Shown here: positions 26,474 through 36,173 of the stretch, in pieces
Position numbering within the stretch: position 1 is the stretch's first letter
Layout of the letters: the number at the start of each line of letters is the position of its first letter
Assembly: GCA_009694165.1 (NCBI GenBank)
Contig: SHVP01000004.1
Location: 1 to 56,657 of the forward strand
Source: Alphaproteobacteria bacterium
Lineage (GTDB): Bacteria > Pseudomonadota > Alphaproteobacteria > SHVP01
DNA: 56,657 nucleotides
Direction of reading: 5' to 3'
Position numbers and translations under genes: made by a program
The notes under the pieces: generated by a model
What the model was told of the DNA's origin: nothing
The model's database searches: none
The model's input: the letters and a program-made list of their open reading frames with translations, nothing else

Positions 26474-28312
26474 ATGACGCGGCCGCACGTCCCCTCCTCG
26501 CCGAATGGGCTTAGCGTGGTCAACGGCCTCTTGCGATCGTTCCAGTGGACAGTCGACCTCGAGCCCGAGGCCCTGTGGCCCCTGTTGGGCGACCCAGCGC
26601 GATTGGACGAAGTAGCAGGCTGGCCCCGCCTGCCGCTGCGCCTGCGCCGCAAGCGCACGAGCGCCAGTCAGCGTCAGCAGGCCCCACGCGGGCCGTTCGG
26701 CTGGCCATTTCCGCTTGCCTGGGATGAACGCCCGGTCGAGTGGGTCAAGAATCGGTGGTGGCGGCGCGAGCGGCACTATGCGTCCGGCCCGCCAATCGGC
26801 GAGGCGCTGCACCTAGCGCTCGGCCGGGACGAGACGTCGGCGACCACCACCACCTTCACCGTCGGGGTCAGTCCGCGCGGCGTGCTCGGCTGACTGATCG
26901 CCGCCACCATTCTGTTTCCGATGGTCAAACAGACGGTCGACCAGGCGATCGCCCGTGCCGTCGAGCGGGCCCAGGCGCGCCGGAGTCCGGAGCGTTTGAT
27001 CGCGGGCGTTTCCCTTCGCGGTAGCATGCGCGAAGCCGTCGCGCGCCTCGATGCCTCGCTCTACGGCCACGGCATCGGCACCCCGCTGATCAAATGGCTG
27101 TCGGCGGCGCCCGGCGAGGAAGTGGTTCGGCTGCGGCCGTTGGAAATCGCCGACAATTGGCGGCTGTCGCCGATCCTGGCGCTCGAGACTCATCTTCAGG
27201 CGACCGAACTCGGGCTGCTGCACGCCCATTGGGATCTAGTATGTCCGGCGTGCGGGACCGTTGCCCGGTCGGTGACGCGGCTCTGTGACATCGCCCCGGC
27301 CGCACAGTGCCCCGGCTGCGGCGTGACGGTGCGGCGCGATCTCGCCCGGACAGTCGAATTGTCCTTTCGGCCGACCACGCTGGTACGGTCGCTCGACCAG
27401 GCCGACCTCGACCATCAGGCGCGTCTGGCTCTGCGCTCCGCCGACCTCTGTGTCAGCGTCGAGCCGGGGCGTGCGCGTACGGTCGCCGCCACGGTGGTGG
27501 CCGGTCCCTACCGCATGCACGTCGCCGAGAAATCGGGTCAGCACGAGCTTCTCATTCCCGGCGGGGCTCTGCGGCCGACGGCGCTCGGCCCCCATCTTTC
27601 GATCGAGTCGGGATCGTAACCGCATACGTTGAAATTCGCCAACCGGGGTCCAACGAGGTTGACGGTGGCGCTGTCGCGGTCGCGGGTCTCGACCTATTTC
27701 CTGTCGGCGCAAGAGGCGCTGACTCGCCAGGCGTACCGCGACCTGCATGCGTTCGATGCGCCCGCCGACGGAGCCGAGCTGCCCCTCGACCGGATTGCCG
27801 TGCTGAACGTCGATCTGGGTCACGCCCTGGCGTCCTATCAAGCCGATGCCGATCCGGGCGCGTACCGACGCCTGCGCGCGGAGACCGACCGGATCGAATC
27901 GGCGGTTCGCGAAGGCGGCGGCGTGATCTGTTCGGATCGTCCCGACCTGATCGTGTGTGCCTTTGCCGGGACGGTTGAGGCCGGACGCATTGCCTTGCAT
28001 CTACGCCGGTCGGCGGACTGGGCCAGCCCGCCCGCGCTGACCGTCAGCCTAGGGGCCGCGGCCGTCTTTAACGAGCGTGGCCTCGCCAGACTCCGCAGGA
28101 CGGTGTTCGACCGCGCCGACCATCTGCGCCAAATCGCCAAGAGCGGCGACCTGCTGCTCGACCTCGGCATCGCCGGCGATGCGGCAATTCAGCGGCTGGT
28201 GCGCGGCGCCGACTTGGTCGGCCGCCGGCGGGAAGCGGCGAGCCTGCCCGAGGGCGCGTGCGAAGAGGTGGAGAGCGACCCCCAGGCTGGCAGCCAAGGG
28301 CAGGCGGCGTAG
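26474..28312 (+). pseudogene. DUF5939/adenylate-cyclase-like gene with two in-frame stops
   Basis: One frame from ATG 26474 to TAG 28310-28312 would encode 612 residues, but it is cut by TGA at 26891 (codon 140) and TAA at 27617 (codon 382), with no frameshift. The three segments together give the known architecture: an N-terminal SRPBCC-like part (FQWTVDLEPEALWPLLGDP; TVGVSPRGVLG then, after the TGA, LIAATILFPMVKQ), a zinc-ribbon middle part with CxxC at about 257/260 and 279/282, and a C-terminal class III cyclase-like region. The cyclase part is degenerate: first metal Asp kept in LNVDLG, second perhaps in RPDLIVCAF, but the Lys and the Asn/Arg catalytic positions are not conserved. Codon usage stays uniform across both stops. 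It may be a recent pseudogene, or three separate polypeptides if reinitiation occurs. Confidence 0.8.
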
Positions 28313-28329
28313 TCGTGGCGATCGGCTAG

Positions 28330-31005
28330 CTAGGCGTCGTTCTCGCGCGACTCGAGGGCGGCCTGGGCGGCGGCCAGGCGGGCGATCGGCACGCGATAGG
28401 GCGAGGCCGAGACATAGTCGAGGCCGACGCTGTGAAAGAAGCGCACCGACTCGGGGTCGCCGCCGTGCTCGCCGCAGATCCCCAGCTTCAGGCCGGGGCG
28501 CGTCGCGCGGCCGCGCTCGACAGCAATGCGGACGAGTTCCCCGACACCTTCCTGGTCGATCGATACGAAGGGATCGACCGTGAATACCTCGTTGGCGCGG
28601 TAGTCCTCGAGAAAATTGCCCGAATCGTCGCGGCTGATGCCGAGGGTCGTCTGCGTCAGGTCGTTGGTTCCAAAGCTAAAGAACTGCGCCGATTCGGCGA
28701 TCTCGCCGGCGCGCAGAGCCGCCCGCGGCAACTCGATCATCGTGCCGATCAGATAGGGCGGTTTCTTGCCGGCTTCCCGGCCCACCTGCTCGGCCACCGC
28801 TTCAATCCGCCCTTTGAGAATGTCGAGTTCGCGCTTGGAGGCGACCAGCGGAATCATGACTTCCGGTGTCACCGTCTCGCCCAACTCCGTCCCAACCGCC
28901 ACCGCCGCTTCGAAGATGGCGCGCGCCTGCATCTCGTAAATCTCGGGGTAGGAAATGCCGAGCCGGCAGCCGCGGTGACCCAGCATCGGGTTGACCTCAT
29001 GCAACTGCTGGGCGCGCCGGCGCAACTTGGCCGGATCGGTCCCGGATGCGCGCGCCACTTCCGCCACCTCGGCGTCGCTGTGCGGCAGGAATTCGTGCAA
29101 CGGCGGATCGAGCAGCCGCACGGTGACCGGCAGCCCGCGCATGATGCGGAACAGTTCGATAAAATCCTTGCGTTGCATCGGCAACAGCTTGGCAAGCGCC
29201 GCTTTGCGTCCTTCGAGGCTGTCGGCCAGGATCATCTCGCGGACCGCGATGATGCGTTCGGCGTCGAAGAACATGTGCTCGGTGCGGCAAAGCCCGATTC
29301 CTTCGGCGCCGAAATCGCGGGCGGTCCGCGCGTCGAGCGGGGTCTCGGCATTGGCGCGCACCTTGAGCCGACGGATCTTGTCGGCCCACGTCATCAGCGT
29401 GGCAAAGTCTCCCGACATCTCGGGCTGGATGGTGGGCACGTGGCCGGCGATCACCTCGCCGCGGGCGCCGTCGATGGTGACGAGATCGCCCTTCTTGATC
29501 ACGCGCTCGCCGACCGCGAACGTGTTCGCCTTGTAGTCGATGCGCAACGCGCCGACGCCCGAGACGCAGGGTCGCCCCATGCCGCGGGCGACGACCGCCG
29601 CATGGCTGGTCATGCCGCCGCGGCTGGTCACGACCCCCCTCGCCGCGTGCATGCCGTGGATGTCTTCCGGGCTGGTCTCAATGCGCACGAGAATGACGGC
29701 CTCGCCGTTGGCCGCCATCGTCTCGGCTTCGTCGGCATTGAAGACGACCTTGCCCGAGGCCGCGCCGGGCGACGCCGGCAGGCCCTTGGCCAACACGTCG
29801 CGCCGCGCCGCCGGGTCCAAGGTCGGGTGCAGCAATTGGTCGAGCGAAGCCGGATCGATGCGCCGCACCCCTTCGGCCTCGCTGATCAATCCCTCGCCCA
29901 CCATGTTGACGGCGATCTTGAGGGCGGCCCGCGCCGTGCGCTTGCCGTTGCGCGTCTGCAGCATCCACAGCTTGCCTTCCTGCACCGTGAACTCGATATC
30001 CTGCATGTCGCGATAGTGCCGCTCGAGGCTCTGGTACACGCGGACGAGGTCGTTAAAGACACCGGGCATCGTCTCTTCCATCGACGGCTTGTCCGACCCG
30101 TTCTTCAAGCGCCCGGATTTGGTCAGATGCTGAGGCGTGCGAATGCCGGCGACCACGTCTTCACCCTGGGCGTTGACGAGGTACTCGCCGAAAAACTCCC
30201 GCTCGCCTGTCGACGGATCGCGGGTGAAGGCGACGCCAGTGGCGGAGCGCTCGCCCATGTTGCCGAACACCATCGCCTGGACGTTGACGGCCGTGCCCCA
30301 GGCCGCGGGAATGTTATGCAGTCGGCGGTAGGTGATGGCGCGCTGGTTCATCCAAGAACCAAAGACGGCGCCGATTGCGCCCCACAGCTGCTCCTTGACG
30401 TCCTGCGGGAAGGGATGACCGAGCTCTTCTCTGACCCGGTCCTTGTAGCGGGCAATGACGGCTTTCCAGTCGTCGGCCGTCAGCTCGGTATCGCCCTCGA
30501 CGCCGCGGTTCGCCTTGTGATCATCGAGGATTTCTTCGAAATTGTGATGATCGAAGCCGAGCACCACGGACGAATACATCTGAACAAACCGGCGATAGCT
30601 GTCGTAGGCGAAGCGCGGGTTGTTGCTGGCCCCCGCCAGTCCTTCGACGGTGCGATCGTTGAGTCCGAGATTGAGGACGGTGTCCATCATGCCGGGCATT
30701 GACGCCCGCGCGCCGGAACGCACCGAAACCAGGAGCGGGCGGCGCGCATCACCAAAGGCGGCGCCGACGTTTTGTTCGACGGCGCGCAACGCCGCCTCGA
30801 CCTGCGCCTGCAATTCGCCCGGGTAGTGGCGGTCGTTCTCGTAATAGGCGGTGCACACCTCGGTGGTAATGGTGAAGCCGGGCGGGACCGGCAGCCCGAG
30901 ATTGCTCATCTCGGCCAGGTTGGCACCCTTGCCCCCCAACAGGTCGCGCATGGCTGCGCTACCCTCCGCCTTGCCGTCACCGAAGCCGTACACCCACTTC
31001 GCCAT
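28330..31005 (-). CDS. ppdK: Pyruvate, phosphate dikinase
   Basis: 891 residues, full length for the bacterial enzyme. Interconverts pyruvate, ATP and Pi with PEP, AMP and PPi. N-terminal ATP-grasp part starts KWVYGFGDG with GGKGANLAEMSNLGLPVPPGF near residue 24; the central swivelling domain carries the phosphohistidine in GGMTSHAAVVARGMGRPCVSG near residue 455; the C-terminal PEP-binding barrel shows CRTEHMFFD near 563 and NPMLGHRGCRLG near 673. It follows glyS by 3 bases on the same strand, a pairing I associate with Rhodospirillales-like genomes. Confidence 0.97.
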   Translation of the reverse strand: MAKWVYGFGDGKAEGSAAMRDLLGGKGANLAEMSNLGLPVPPGFTITTEVCTAYYENDRHYPGELQAQVEAALRAVEQNVGAAFGDARRPLLVSVRSGARASMPGMMDTVLNLGLNDRTVEGLAGASNNPRFAYDSYRRFVQMYSSVVLGFDHHNFEEILDDHKANRGVEGDTELTADDWKAVIARYKDRVREELGHPFPQDVKEQLWGAIGAVFGSWMNQRAITYRRLHNIPAAWGTAVNVQAMVFGNMGERSATGVAFTRDPSTGEREFFGEYLVNAQGEDVVAGIRTPQHLTKSGRLKNGSDKPSMEETMPGVFNDLVRVYQSLERHYRDMQDIEFTVQEGKLWMLQTRNGKRTARAALKIAVNMVGEGLISEAEGVRRIDPASLDQLLHPTLDPAARRDVLAKGLPASPGAASGKVVFNADEAETMAANGEAVILVRIETSPEDIHGMHAARGVVTSRGGMTSHAAVVARGMGRPCVSGVGALRIDYKANTFAVGERVIKKGDLVTIDGARGEVIAGHVPTIQPEMSGDFATLMTWADKIRRLKVRANAETPLDARTARDFGAEGIGLCRTEHMFFDAERIIAVREMILADSLEGRKAALAKLLPMQRKDFIELFRIMRGLPVTVRLLDPPLHEFLPHSDAEVAEVARASGTDPAKLRRRAQQLHEVNPMLGHRGCRLGISYPEIYEMQARAIFEAAVAVGTELGETVTPEVMIPLVASKRELDILKGRIEAVAEQVGREAGKKPPYLIGTMIELPRAALRAGEIAESAQFFSFGTNDLTQTTLGISRDDSGNFLEDYRANEVFTVDPFVSIDQEGVGELVRIAVERGRATRPGLKLGICGEHGGDPESVRFFHSVGLDYVSASPYRVPIARLAAAQAALESRENDA

Positions 31006-31008
31006 CGT

Positions 31009-33081
31009 TCATCCTTCAAGCTGAGAAAAGTCGGCGATGCCGTCCAGGGCAGACCGAATTTGCGACAACAACCGCAGCCGATTGACCCGCAATTCGGGGC
31101 GATCCGCGTTGACGGTGACCCGCTCGAAAAACGCGTCCGTCGGCCCCCGCAAACGAGCCAGGTCGACCATGGCGGCACCGAAGCGCTCGTCGCCCAGCGC
31201 CTTGGCCGCGGTCTTTTTGACCGCGACGAGCGCCGAGTGCAAGGCCTGTTCCTCGGGTTGGTCGAAGAGCGACGGATCGGGCGCATCGTCATAGCCCCGC
31301 TCATCCTTCTTGGATTCGATGCGGACGATGTTGGTGGCCCGCCGGTAAGCGACGAGCAGATTGGCGCCATCATCACCGGCCAGGAACGAGAGCAAGGCGT
31401 CGACGCGGGCGATGAGCCGAACCAGATCGTCGTCCGCGGTCAGCGCAAAGACAGCGGCGATGAGATCGTGACCGATGCCCCGCCCGCGCAGGTGAACCTT
31501 CAGGCGATCGGCGCAAAAGGTCATCAATTCACCGGCCACGGCGTCGGCGGCGGCAAAGCCCTCCGAGCGCGCGTATCCAGCATGGGCGGCGCCGAAGGCC
31601 TGGCGCAGCGGCAGGCGCAACTTGTTCTCGAGCACCAGGCGAATGACCCCGAGGGCGGCACGGCGCAGGGAAAACGGATCCTTCGATCCGGTCGGCTTTT
31701 CGTCGGCGGCAAAAAAACCGACCAGCGTGTCGATCTTGTCGGCCAGCGCGACGGCGACGGCGACGGGGCCGGTCGGGCAACGGTCGTCGGGACCCTTGGG
31801 CGCGTAATGGTCGGCGATGGCACTCGCCACCGCCGGCAGTTCGCCGTCGGCCAACGCGTAATAGCGGCCCATGATGCCCTGTAATTCCGGGAACTCGCCC
31901 ACCATGCCGGTGACGAGGTCCGCCTTGGCGAGCCGGGCCGCCACTTGCACTTGATCCTTGTCGGCCCCGGGGACGAAGCGGCAGAGATCGGCCGCCAGCG
32001 CCTCGATGCGGTCGACCCTGGCGTCGAGCGTCCCCAGCCTGGCGTGAAACACGATCTCCTTGAGCCTGGGCACCCGGCTCGCCAGCGATTGCTTGCGGTC
32101 CAGGTCCCAGAAGAACTTGGCATCGGCGAGCCGCGCCCGCAGCACGCGCTCGTTGCCGGCGACGATGGCGCGTCCGCGGTCCTTCGCCTCCAGGTTGGCG
32201 ACGAAGACGAACCAGGGGGCCAATTGGCCGCCGCGTTCCTGCACCGCGAAATAACGCTGATGGTTGCGCATCGCGACGCGCAGCACTTCGGGCGGCAGGT
32301 CCATGAAGCGGGCGTCGATGGCGCCGCGAAGGGCGACCGGCCATTCGACCAGACCGGCCACCTCGTCGAGCAGACCGGGATCATCGACCAGGACGGCGCC
32401 TTGCTGGGTGGCGGCGAACCTCGCCTGGGCCTCGATGTAATCGCGGCGCTCGCCGGCATTCAGCATGACGCGGGCGTCGCGCAGTTTCTGCTGGTAGTCG
32501 GCGAAATCGGCGACCGGGAACAGGTCCGGTGCGTGCCAGCGGTGGCCGCGGGTCAGGCTGCCCGAGGGGATCGGGCCAAAGCTGAAGGGTACGACCGCGC
32601 CAGCGAACAGGCAGAGGATGCTCTGCAGCGGTCGCACCCAGCGCACCTCGTGATTTCCCCACCGCATCGACCTCGGCCACGGCACCTTGCCGATCAGCGT
32701 CGGCAGAAGTTCGGCAAGAACCTCGGCCGTCGGCCGACCCTGGCGCGACAGCACGGCAAAGAGGAACACTCCTTTGCCGGTCTCGCGCTCCTCCACCTGG
32801 TCACGCGTCCGTCCAACCGATTGAAGAAATCCCTTGATCGCGTTGTCGGGAGCGTCCCGGCGCGGTCCGCGCTTCTCCTCGCGGATGTCGGGTTGTGCCG
32901 CCGGCAGGCCGGTCGCCACCAGCGTCAAGCGGCGGGGCGTACACAGCGTTTCGATCCGCTCGGCCGTCAACCCCGCGGCGGCCAGTGCTTCAGCCGCCAG
33001 GCGAGCGAGGTCCTCGGCCGCGCGCCCCTGCATCCGCGCCGGTACTTCCTCCGATAGCAATTCGAGCAGCAGTTCCGGCAT
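31009..33081 (-). CDS. glyS: Glycyl-tRNA synthetase beta subunit
   Basis: 690 residues. Starts MPELLLELLSEEVPARMQ, the invariant N-terminus of the tetrameric bacterial GlyS. Further family segments: WPRSMRWGNHEVRWVRPLQ near residue 136, VAMRNHQRYFAVQ near 269 and the C-terminal anticodon-binding part with FFERVTVNADRPELRVNRLRLL. With GlyQ it forms the alpha2beta2 enzyme that charges tRNA-Gly. The GlyQ stop and the GlyS start are 3 bases apart; ppdK follows by another 3-base gap. Confidence 0.96.
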   Translation of the reverse strand: MPELLLELLSEEVPARMQGRAAEDLARLAAEALAAAGLTAERIETLCTPRRLTLVATGLPAAQPDIREEKRGPRRDAPDNAIKGFLQSVGRTRDQVEERETGKGVFLFAVLSRQGRPTAEVLAELLPTLIGKVPWPRSMRWGNHEVRWVRPLQSILCLFAGAVVPFSFGPIPSGSLTRGHRWHAPDLFPVADFADYQQKLRDARVMLNAGERRDYIEAQARFAATQQGAVLVDDPGLLDEVAGLVEWPVALRGAIDARFMDLPPEVLRVAMRNHQRYFAVQERGGQLAPWFVFVANLEAKDRGRAIVAGNERVLRARLADAKFFWDLDRKQSLASRVPRLKEIVFHARLGTLDARVDRIEALAADLCRFVPGADKDQVQVAARLAKADLVTGMVGEFPELQGIMGRYYALADGELPAVASAIADHYAPKGPDDRCPTGPVAVAVALADKIDTLVGFFAADEKPTGSKDPFSLRRAALGVIRLVLENKLRLPLRQAFGAAHAGYARSEGFAAADAVAGELMTFCADRLKVHLRGRGIGHDLIAAVFALTADDDLVRLIARVDALLSFLAGDDGANLLVAYRRATNIVRIESKKDERGYDDAPDPSLFDQPEEQALHSALVAVKKTAAKALGDERFGAAMVDLARLRGPTDAFFERVTVNADRPELRVNRLRLLSQIRSALDGIADFSQLEG

Positions 33082-33084
33082 CGC

Positions 33085-33951
33085 TCAGACCGGCCGCGCG
33101 GCGAGCCAGGTTTCGCAACAGCCTTTGGCGAGCGCCCGCACGCGAGCGATATAGGCGGCGCGCTCGGTCACGCTGATGACGCCGCGGGCGTCGAGCAGAT
33201 TGAACAGGTGGCTCGCCTTCATGCACTGGTCGTAGGCCGGCAGCGCCAACCGCCGCTCGAGCAGCGCCCCACATTCCGCCTCGGCGTCGGCAAAATGTTG
33301 TTGCAGCTTAGCCGTGTCGGCAAACTCGAAGTTGTAGGCCGAGAATTCCCGTTCGCTCCGCAGGTAGACGTCGCCATAGCGAACCCCCCGGCCGTTCCAA
33401 TCGAGGTCATACACGCTTTCGACGCCCTGGACGTACATGGCCAGGCGTTCCAAGCCGTAGGTGATTTCGCCGGCGACGGGATTGCAGTCGATCCCGCCCA
33501 CCTGCTGGAAATAGGTGAACTGCGATACCTCCATGCCGTCGCACCAGATCTCCCAGCCGAGGCCCCAGGCCCCGAGGGTGGGACTTTCCCAATCGTCTTC
33601 GACCAGCCGAATGTCGTGGTTGGCGAAATCGATGCCGATCGCCTGCAGGCTGCCGAAATAGCGGTCGAGGATGTCGCTCGGCGACGGTTTCAGGATGACT
33701 TGGAACTGGTAGTAGCGCTGCAGCCGATTCGGATTCTCGCCATAGCGGCCGTCGGTCGGCCGACGCGAAGGCTGCACATAGGCGGCGTTCCATGGTTCGG
33801 GTCCAAGCGCCCGCAGCGTCGTCGCCGGGTGAAACGTTCCCGCCCCCATCTCGATGTCGTAGGGCTGCACGATGACGCAGCCTTGCCGCGCCCAATACCC
33901 TTGCAGGGTAAGAATCAGGTCCTGGAAAGAGGGGACGGTGGCGTCCGCCAT
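33085..33951 (-). CDS. glyQ: Glycyl-tRNA synthetase alpha subunit
   Basis: 288 residues from ATG at 33951; the family N-terminus [18 protein letters not shown] follows directly, so the extra upstream codons to 34080 are not part of the gene. Class II catalytic core: [21 protein letters not shown] near residue 29, [20 protein letters not shown] near 56, and the motif-3-type [13 protein letters not shown] near 175. It lies 91 bases after a small membrane protein gene and heads the glyQ-glyS-ppdK series. Confidence 0.96.
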   Translation of the reverse strand: MADATVPSFQDLILTLQGYWARQGCVIVQPYDIEMGAGTFHPATTLRALGPEPWNAAYVQPSRRPTDGRYGENPNRLQRYYQFQVILKPSPSDILDRYFGSLQAIGIDFANHDIRLVEDDWESPTLGAWGLGWEIWCDGMEVSQFTYFQQVGGIDCNPVAGEITYGLERLAMYVQGVESVYDLDWNGRGVRYGDVYLRSEREFSAYNFEFADTAKLQQHFADAEAECGALLERRLALPAYDQCMKASHLFNLLDARGVISVTERAAYIARVRALAKGCCETWLAARPV

Positions 33952-34042
33952 CGTCGAGGCCAACTTGGCTGGGAGGGGCCGAAATGCGCGGGCAACGTAC
34001 CGAGGGCGCCCTGTCCGGTCAAGAGAGCGGGCCACCCGCGGA

Positions 34043-34264
34043 CTAGTCGGGTTTTTGGGCCAGGTACGGACAGTCAGCACGGCCGCAGGGCGTCGCCAAG
34101 GTATGGGCGACGTAGCTGCCGCAGGCCGGACATGGCCTGGTTTCTTCCGGCAGCTGCGCTTGCGAGCGACGCTGGGTGATGCGACCGAGCAAGCGAAGGG
34201 CGACGAGCACGGCGAGGATCACCAGAACGACCGTGGCGACCTTGGTCAGGCTGATCCCTAGCAT
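34043..34264 (-). CDS. Small membrane protein with cysteine cluster, unknown function
   Basis: 73 residues. A single hydrophobic helix (about residues 7-27, [21 protein letters not shown]) is followed by a basic stretch and a C-terminal tail with four cysteines (CPACG at about 45-49, CGRADCP at about 60-66) that could hold a zinc ion. ATG at 34264 is 3 bases after the stop of the S49 peptidase gene, so it is almost certainly cotranscribed with it. I do not recognise a named family; pattern resembles PP0621-type zinc-ribbon small membrane proteins, without certainty. Confidence 0.7.
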   Translation of the reverse strand: MLGISLTKVATVVLVILAVLVALRLLGRITQRRSQAQLPEETRPCPACGSYVAHTLATPCGRADCPYLAQKPD

Positions 34265-34267
34265 GGC

Positions 34268-35095
34268 CTAGAGCCCAAACCGCGCCCACAGGGCGCGCGT
34301 TTCCAGACCAGCCATGAGATCGTCGAGCACCGAGGTGAGTCGCGAGGGCGCGACAAGCCCAAGGCGGCGACGCAACCAGCCGCCCTCCGAGGCGAAGAGC
34401 CGAAGCCGCACCTTGTCGCCGAACTCGGCGCGCATCATCCCGCGCAGATCGCCGACAGCATCGACGAGGCCCAACTCGACGGCCCGGCGACCGGTCCAGA
34501 ACTCGCCGGAAAAAAGCGTCGCCTCGTCGCTCTTGAGCTGACCGCGACGGCGCTCGCGCACGACCTCCTTGAAGCGATCGTGAACGTCCGCCTGCAAGCG
34601 GGCGAGCCGGCTCACGTCTTCCTCTTTCTCGGGCAGGAAAGGATCGAGGAACGATTTGTGCTCGCCCGAGACGTGCAACCGCCGCTCGATGCCGTGACGA
34701 TCGAGAAAGTCCTGGAAGCCGAACCCCCCCGAAATCACCCCAATCGAACCGATGATCGAGTTGTCGTCGGCATAGATGCGGTCGCCGGCCAAGGCCAGCC
34801 AATAGCCGCCCGAGGCCGCGACATCCTGGGCGAAGGAAAAAACCGGAACCTTGTGCTCGGCGGCGAGCGCGCGGATGCGCTTGTAGATCAGGGCCGACTG
34901 GACCGGCGAGCCGCCCGGCGAATTGATATCGAGCGCGACGGCCCGCGTGCCGCGGGCGCGGAAGGCACGTTCGAGAAGCCCGGCCATGCTGGCCAGCGTC
35001 AGGCCGCCGCGCCAGCGACCGACGCCGCCGATCACGCCGGACAGGCGAACGACGGAGACGACGGGCCGGCTCTTGGACAGGAACGGGATGTGCAC
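34268..35095 (-). CDS. S49-family serine peptidase (SppA/SohB-like)
   Basis: 275 residues. Short-form S49 peptidase: strand DINSPGGSP near residue 56, the nucleophile Ser in AQDVAASGGYWLA near residue 93, SIIGSIGVISGG near 113, and the general-base Lys in SGEHKSFLDPF near 146. Acts on membrane-associated or signal-peptide fragments in the better studied relatives. No clear signal peptide or transmembrane helix at this N-terminus, in contrast to SppA; the next gene (a small membrane protein 3 bases downstream) could be a membrane partner. Located 12 bases after the TrmN6-like methyltransferase. Confidence 0.92.
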   Translation of the reverse strand: MHIPFLSKSRPVVSVVRLSGVIGGVGRWRGGLTLASMAGLLERAFRARGTRAVALDINSPGGSPVQSALIYKRIRALAAEHKVPVFSFAQDVAASGGYWLALAGDRIYADDNSIIGSIGVISGGFGFQDFLDRHGIERRLHVSGEHKSFLDPFLPEKEEDVSRLARLQADVHDRFKEVVRERRRGQLKSDEATLFSGEFWTGRRAVELGLVDAVGDLRGMMRAEFGDKVRLRLFASEGGWLRRRLGLVAPSRLTSVLDDLMAGLETRALWARFGL

Positions 35096-35107
35096 GGAAC
35101 CGCCACC

Positions 35108-35869
35108 TTATGGTTCCGGCCCGGGAGCGGCAAGCGCCAGCGGTTCGCCGGCCCGCAGGACTCGTTCCGTGGCCGCGGTAAAAGCGCCGCCGACCTCGTG
35201 CAGCACCAAGGGCGACAGCATGCTGAGGCCCGAGCCGCCACCCTTGATCGCCCGCGCGATCACCAGCGTGGGACGCGCTTCCGGCCGTGGAACAAGCGGC
35301 AAGAGGACGACGCCGCCCGCCACGGCGGCCAGGGCGGCGATGAGATCGCTTTGGCGTTCGGCCCGGAAGACGATCGTGATCGTGCCGCCGTCGCGCACGA
35401 GGGCGCCCGTTGCTGCGACCCATTGGTCGAGCGTCACGTCGGTCTCGTGGCGGGCGCCGGCGCGCCCGGGATCGGACGATCGCGTGCCGTGGCGCCAATA
35501 AGGCGGATTGGTAGCGGCGTGGTCGAATTGGCCGCGCATCGGCGCCGGCAGCGCCGCCACGTCGGCGACCGCAAACGAGACGCGATCCGTCCATCCGTTG
35601 AGGGCCGCGTTCACCCGCGCGAGGTCGACCAGGGGCGCCTCGCGGTCGAGCCCGACCACCGTCGCCGCTGGAACGCGCGCGGCCAGACAGAGGGCGACGC
35701 CGCCGACGCCGCAACCGACGTCGACGACGGTATCGCCGGGCCGCGCCGGAATCGCCGCGGCGAGAAGCACGGCGTCGATCCCGGTGCGAAATCCCTTTGC
35801 CGGTTGGCGGAGGCGGACCTGGCCGCCCAGCAACCGATCCTCGGTCGTCGCGGCCGTCGCTACCGTCAT
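35108..35869 (-). CDS. tRNA1(Val) A37 N6-methyltransferase TrmN6-like
   Basis: 253 residues from ATG at 35869. SAM-dependent N6-adenine methyltransferase: QPAKGFRTGIDAVLLAA near residue 22 is the TrmN6/YfiC start, motif I VVDVGCGVGGVALCLA near 48, and the catalytic NPPYW (motif IV, N-P-P-Y) near residue 120. Methylation of A37 in tRNA-Val is the inferred function; other targets with the same fold cannot be excluded. Its ATG overlaps the DUF2007 stop in ATGA. Confidence 0.88.
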   Translation of the reverse strand: MTVATAATTEDRLLGGQVRLRQPAKGFRTGIDAVLLAAAIPARPGDTVVDVGCGVGGVALCLAARVPAATVVGLDREAPLVDLARVNAALNGWTDRVSFAVADVAALPAPMRGQFDHAATNPPYWRHGTRSSDPGRAGARHETDVTLDQWVAATGALVRDGGTITIVFRAERQSDLIAALAAVAGGVVLLPLVPRPEARPTLVIARAIKGGGSGLSMLSPLVLHEVGGAFTAATERVLRAGEPLALAAPGPEP

Positions 35870-36093
35870 CGCGCCGCCGTCGACCCCGGCACCAGACCGG
35901 CTTCCCGCACCAACGCGTCGGCGCGCGGCGCGTCCGTCGCCGCCACCATGACGCGCCGCGGAATCGCGCTGATGCTGCCCTCGAGCGCACTCGTATGCGA
36001 GTCGAGAACGACGGCGTCGATGCCCTCGGCCTTCAGCAAAGCGACCACCCACGACAGCAAGGCCGGATCGTTGGTGCGCAGCAGTTCGATCAC
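35866..36093 (-). CDS. DUF2007 domain protein
   Basis: 75 residues. MIELLRTNDPALLSWVVALLKAEGI with a C-terminal RRVMVAATDAPRADALVREAGL is the usual DUF2007 pattern, a ferredoxin-like small domain described as a possible signal-transducing protein. Precise role unknown. First gene of a minus-strand run through trmN6-like, S49 peptidase and the small membrane protein; overlap with the next gene is 4 bases. It diverges from ispB with an 80-base gap. Confidence 0.85.
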   Translation of the reverse strand: MIELLRTNDPALLSWVVALLKAEGIDAVVLDSHTSALEGSISAIPRRVMVAATDAPRADALVREAGLVPGSTAAR

Positions 36094-36173
36094 GGGAAAT
36101 CCCCTGGCGTTGCCGACCGACCGGCCCGAGCGTATGCTCGTGGTCGCCTGAATCTAGTGGCAAGGCGGGGGCC

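Noticed and set aside
26474..28312. Stop-codon recoding (selenocysteine at TGA, or TAG/TAA readthrough genome-wide)
   Set aside because: TAG, TGA and TAA terminate many intact genes here; no hairpin that I could recognise as a bacterial SECIS follows 26891, and a second, different stop is in the same gene.
34074..35990. 638-codon minus frame
   Set aside because: Overlaps in another frame the S49 peptidase and methyltransferase genes, both with clear motifs; low-complexity Arg/Pro composition.
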